From CAXSBA01 sp965277105 (GTDB taxonomy: Bacteria; Spirochaetota; UBA12135; COTS27; CAXSBA01): a stretch of DNA of 64,000 nt. The notes beneath the pieces are model-generated. The model was not told the origin of the DNA. It was given only the letters and a program-made list of their open reading frames with translations, and did no database searches. The position numbers and the translations under genes are program-made. The first letter of the stretch is position 1. Every line of letters begins with the position of its first letter. Below, in pieces: positions 61,502 to 64,000 of the stretch. The stretch lies in the NCBI GenBank assembly GCA_965277105.1, contig OZ255710.1:620001-684000 (forward strand), given 5' to 3'.

Positions 61502-62269
61502 TTATAAATTAAATGATTTCACTGCTTGCAGTGTGATAATATGCCATCCGTCTACTAGCACAAAAAGGATAATTTTAAAAGGAAGCGATATCATAATGGG
61601 AGGAATCATAATCATCCCCATGGCCATTAAAATGCTCGCGACAATCATATCAATGACAATAAACGGAATGAATAAATAAATGCCTATTTTAAAAGCTATG
61701 GTTAGTTCGGAAATAATAAAGGCCGGAATTAGCGTTATCATCGAAACTTCACTTTCGTTTTGTGGCCTTTCTTCATTGCTTAAATACATAAAAAGATCAA
61801 TGTCTTTTTCTCTAGTTTGTGCTAGCATAAATTTTTTAATAGGCGCCACACTAGTTTCGAAAAAAGTTTCAGTTGAGATTTTTTGTTCCGAATAAGGCAC
61901 GTAAGATTCATTGTAAATCTGTTTAATAGTAGGAGCCATAACAAAAAAAGTGATAAATAAAGCAAGGCCCATGATGACGTTGTTGGGCGGCTCGCTTTGC
62001 AGGGATAAGGCCCTTTGGACAAATTTTAAAACAATTGCAATGCGAATAAAAGACGTGGTCATAATGATGATGGAAGGAGCAATAGTGAGAATTGTAAGGA
62101 GTATTAAAATCTGCAGAGAAAGCGACACTTCGTTGGGGTTGTTGGCCGAGCGAAGCCCTAAATTAAAATAAGGAATGGAAAAGTTTTGCTGAGCAAAAAG
62201 ACCAGCGATCAGTAAGACTAAACTAATAAAAAAAAATTTATATTTATTTTTCTTGAATAAAGTTAACAA
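61502..62269 (-). CDS. fliP: Flagellar export protein FliP
   Basis: A 255-residue membrane protein. A cleavable signal peptide (FFISLVLLIAGLFAQ) precedes the FliP body with IAPSIIIMTTSFIRIAIVLKFVQRALSLQ, PPNNVIMGLALFITFFVMAPTIKQIYNESY, ITLIPAFIISELTIAFKIGIYLFIPFIVIDMIVASILMAMGMIMIPPIMISLPFKIILFVLVDGW. It forms the pentameric core of the export channel. It lies directly downstream of fliO. Confidence 0.98.
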   Translation of the reverse strand: MLTLFKKNKYKFFFISLVLLIAGLFAQQNFSIPYFNLGLRSANNPNEVSLSLQILILLTILTIAPSIIIMTTSFIRIAIVLKFVQRALSLQSEPPNNVIMGLALFITFFVMAPTIKQIYNESYVPYSEQKISTETFFETSVAPIKKFMLAQTREKDIDLFMYLSNEERPQNESEVSMITLIPAFIISELTIAFKIGIYLFIPFIVIDMIVASILMAMGMIMIPPIMISLPFKIILFVLVDGWHIITLQAVKSFNL

Positions 62270-62301
62270 TTTTATTTCCCCCTTAATAAAATTTTCGTAA
62301 T

Positions 62302-62970
62302 TTAATTATTTTTCATACGCATTAATTTTTCTTTTAAATTTCTAGTTACATTAAGAGCGTTAAAACTCCCTGGTTTATTACTTTTGGAAGCGAAATACCC
62401 GCCTATCATATCTTGGAAAAAAGAAGTATTTTCTCCCCCACTAATGCTCCCTTTTAGCTCCAATAAATCAATGCCTTCTTTATTGTCTATTTTAGTGATT
62501 AAATTGATCTTGTCATTGGTTATGGCTAAAACATAGTACTCATTAACAATCTTTACGATTTGCAGTTTTTTTTGTAAGTCAATGGGGAATTCATTATACA
62601 CCTCAAAGTATTCGTTTTTTAAGTTGGTATTTTTTTTCCTTGATTTAATGTATTTCAACAAAACCACTCCGCCTAGCAAAAAAAAACTCAGGAATAAAAT
62701 CATCTTTAACCAAAGGAAAAGGTATTCGCTTTCACTACTATTAGATTTTTTTGCTTGCAGGTTAGGCGAAAAAGTATCGATTTTATCTAAAGGATTTTGA
62801 GATTTATCGGCGTTGCCTTCATCTAAAGGGGTAGATGCTGAAGTTTCACTCGCTACGTTGGTTATTTCCTTAGGAATGGATTTTTTGGCTAATTCTCCCA
62901 TCGCTTGTGCTTGTAACACTGTGATAACCATAAGGCAACAAAAAATGATAATAAGTTTTAATGAATGCAT
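62302..62970 (-). CDS. fliO: Flagellar biosynthesis protein FliO-like
   Basis: A 222-residue protein. A signal peptide (IIIFCCLMVITVLQAQA) and a periplasmic stretch of about 70 residues are followed by one TM helix (YLFLWLKMILFLSFFLLGGVVLLKYI) and a cytoplasmic domain (LQKKLQIVKIVNEYYVLAITNDKINLITKI) as in FliO/FliZ of spirochaetes. It assists FliP assembly. It is the first gene of the export operon here: upstream there is a long gap, not fliN as usual. Confidence 0.85.
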   Translation of the reverse strand: MHSLKLIIIFCCLMVITVLQAQAMGELAKKSIPKEITNVASETSASTPLDEGNADKSQNPLDKIDTFSPNLQAKKSNSSESEYLFLWLKMILFLSFFLLGGVVLLKYIKSRKKNTNLKNEYFEVYNEFPIDLQKKLQIVKIVNEYYVLAITNDKINLITKIDNKEGIDLLELKGSISGGENTSFFQDMIGGYFASKSNKPGSFNALNVTRNLKEKLMRMKNN

Positions 62971-63450
62971 AAATATAACAAAATGATTATACCCTTTTAA
63001 ATTTAAAAAAATTCATAAAAATAAAAAAATTTAGTAAAAAATTCAAAATATCCAAAATATCTTGAATTTTTTATAAAAAAATGAATTTTAAATTACTTTT
63101 TTTATAAAAAAAAATTATTTTTTCATAAGAAAAAAACAAAAATTGAAAGATTAAGCTGTTTTTGTTGCAGGAAACAACCATATTGATAAAATTAAAAAAA
63201 AACTAAGAACTAGATTTTCAGTTAGATTTTAAAAAAAAGATTAATTCTTCTTTTCGTTTTCTCTTAAAAGACTAAGCAAAGGCTTGGCTATTTTGATGAT
63301 TAATGCTGGTAATTAATCTAATTAGAAGCGTTTTGCTAAAGAATGTTGATATTGTTATGGAGTGAAAGTGAAGTTACATGTTATTTTTGTCTCTTTGGCC
63401 ATAAGTACCTAAAAAATAGTTATAAAAAAAATCTTTATTAGATTAATTTA
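62971..63450. other. 480-base AT-rich region upstream of fliO
   Basis: No credible gene is visible. Long A/T tracts (62995-63130) resemble upstream curved DNA near promoters, so the fliO-led operon may start here. On the plus strand only short frames occur. No tRNA, no inverted repeat or direct repeat of note was seen. Confidence 0.4.
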
Positions 63451-63999
63451 TCATTGGGCATTATCAAGATTAAATTTTTTGCTAATTTCTTTAATTTTCG
63501 AATTATGTTTGATTGAAGATCTTGATTTATTATGTAAATATTTAGAAACTCTATTAGTAGAAAATTCAAGAATCTCATTTAAACGATTTTTATTTTTTTC
63601 ATCATCTACCCAATTTATTACAGCATCGCACTGCTTATCTATTTTAGGTGTAGATTTTTCATTAGGTGGAAATTTTTCAATGCCTATTATTTCGGTAGTG
63701 ATTTGACTTGATGTTAAAATTTTATAAAAGCATAATAATATATGATACCTATCTCCATATTTAAATTCAATCCCAGAATTATTTAGAGTAAAATATAAAT
63801 AATAAGCTAAATAGTATTTAATTTCCTCGTGGTTCTCATGAAAAATTTCACCTTTTTCTGTTTGCTCAGTAATACTTTTTTTCCCTCTATCTGAAGCAAG
63901 ATTTGGAGATTCAAGAAAAGTTGAGATATAACATTTGGCTTGTTCTTGTAATGAAATAATACTTTCTTGCTTTTTCTTTCTATGCTTTCCTTTTAAACG
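63451..63999 (-). CDS. Hypothetical protein, start beyond the window
   Basis: An open minus-strand frame of 182 residues running to the right edge of the window, with no start codon inside it. The stop TGA is at 63451-63453. Composition is regular: Lys/Glu/Ile-rich, helical, e.g. SLQEQAKCYISTFLESPNLASDRGKKSI, EEIKYYLAYYLYFTLNNSG, and KQCDAVINWVDDEKNKNRLNEI. It has two cysteines and no signal. No family recognised. It continues on the same strand as the flagellar operon, but 480 bases upstream of it. Confidence 0.6.
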   Translation of the reverse strand, partial: RLKGKHRKKKQESIISLQEQAKCYISTFLESPNLASDRGKKSITEQTEKGEIFHENHEEIKYYLAYYLYFTLNNSGIEFKYGDRYHILLCFYKILTSSQITTEIIGIEKFPPNEKSTPKIDKQCDAVINWVDDEKNKNRLNEILEFSTNRVSKYLHNKSRSSIKHNSKIKEISKKFNLDNAQ

Positions 64000-64000
64000 T

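Noticed and set aside
1..64000. CRISPR arrays, prophage, rRNA genes, transposases
   Set aside because: No regularly spaced repeats, capsid/terminase/integrase motifs, rRNA-like sequences or IS transposases were found in either strand.

Overview
The window is very AT-rich and densely coded, and it most likely comes from a Gram-negative, flagellated member of the Spirochaetota. This is inferred from three things. The flagellar block follows the spirochaete order fliO-P-Q-R-flhB-flhA-flhF-flhG-(membrane protein)-whiG/fliA-DUF342. There is a long GreA-N/CarD-type protein of the kind found in spirochaete GreA. There is also an S55 (SpoIVB-type) peptidase gene. A Kdo transferase (WaaA), Lgt, a DsbD-like protein and YceI point to an outer membrane and periplasm. 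NhaA, a cytochrome c remnant and fumarase suggest a respiring, sodium-exposed lifestyle. No rRNA, CRISPR array or obvious prophage is visible. Genus cannot be assigned from the sequence alone.

Layout. 1-5.1 kb: the tail of a ClC-type channel, a short-chain dehydrogenase, DNA polymerase I and a tail-anchored acidic protein. 5.2-11.3 kb: ssb, a membrane class III nucleotide cyclase, two tandem coiled-coil paralogues, a secreted protein, tRNA-Ala and YceI. 11.4-22 kb: a DinG-type helicase, thioredoxin, NhaA, a DUF2231-like lipoprotein, a shikimate-kinase-like protein, a DsbD-like protein, a FolB-like protein and a GreA-N/CarD-type protein without a GreA domain. 22.2-30.8 kb: rhomboid, a split dcw cluster (rsmH, ftsL-like, murE), dtd, tRNA-Val, a secreted protein, dnaE and tRNA-Ser. 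30.8-32.9 kb: a small accessory patch holding a defence-type reverse transcriptase next to tRNA-Ser and a frameshifted cytochrome c gene. 32.9-44 kb: an alpha/beta hydrolase, a fused double ABC ATPase, a GT26-like protein, lgt, an S55 peptidase coupled to a beta-propeller protein and bioY, an ankyrin protein and waaA. 44.1-45.7 kb: a decayed restriction-modification locus. 45.7-51 kb: a fused coaD-coaE gene, a degenerate M24 peptidase, aroQ, fliE-flgC-flgB and fumC. 51-63 kb: the flagellar regulation and export operon, all on the minus strand. 63.4-64 kb: an unidentified gene cut by the window edge.

Functional themes. Three proximal rod/basal body proteins, six export-gate proteins, FlhF/FlhG and sigma-28 form most of the flagellar assembly system, but the switch genes fliM/fliN do not precede fliO here. 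Replication and repair is covered by PolA, DnaE, Ssb and the helicase. Envelope biogenesis is covered by MurE, Lgt, WaaA and the DsbD-like protein. The most notable oddities are the lone reverse transcriptase beside tRNA-Ser, the CoaD-CoaE fusion, the GreA-like protein without its GreA domain, the M24 pseudoenzyme, the helicase whose homology starts before its first ATG, and the restriction-modification wreck.
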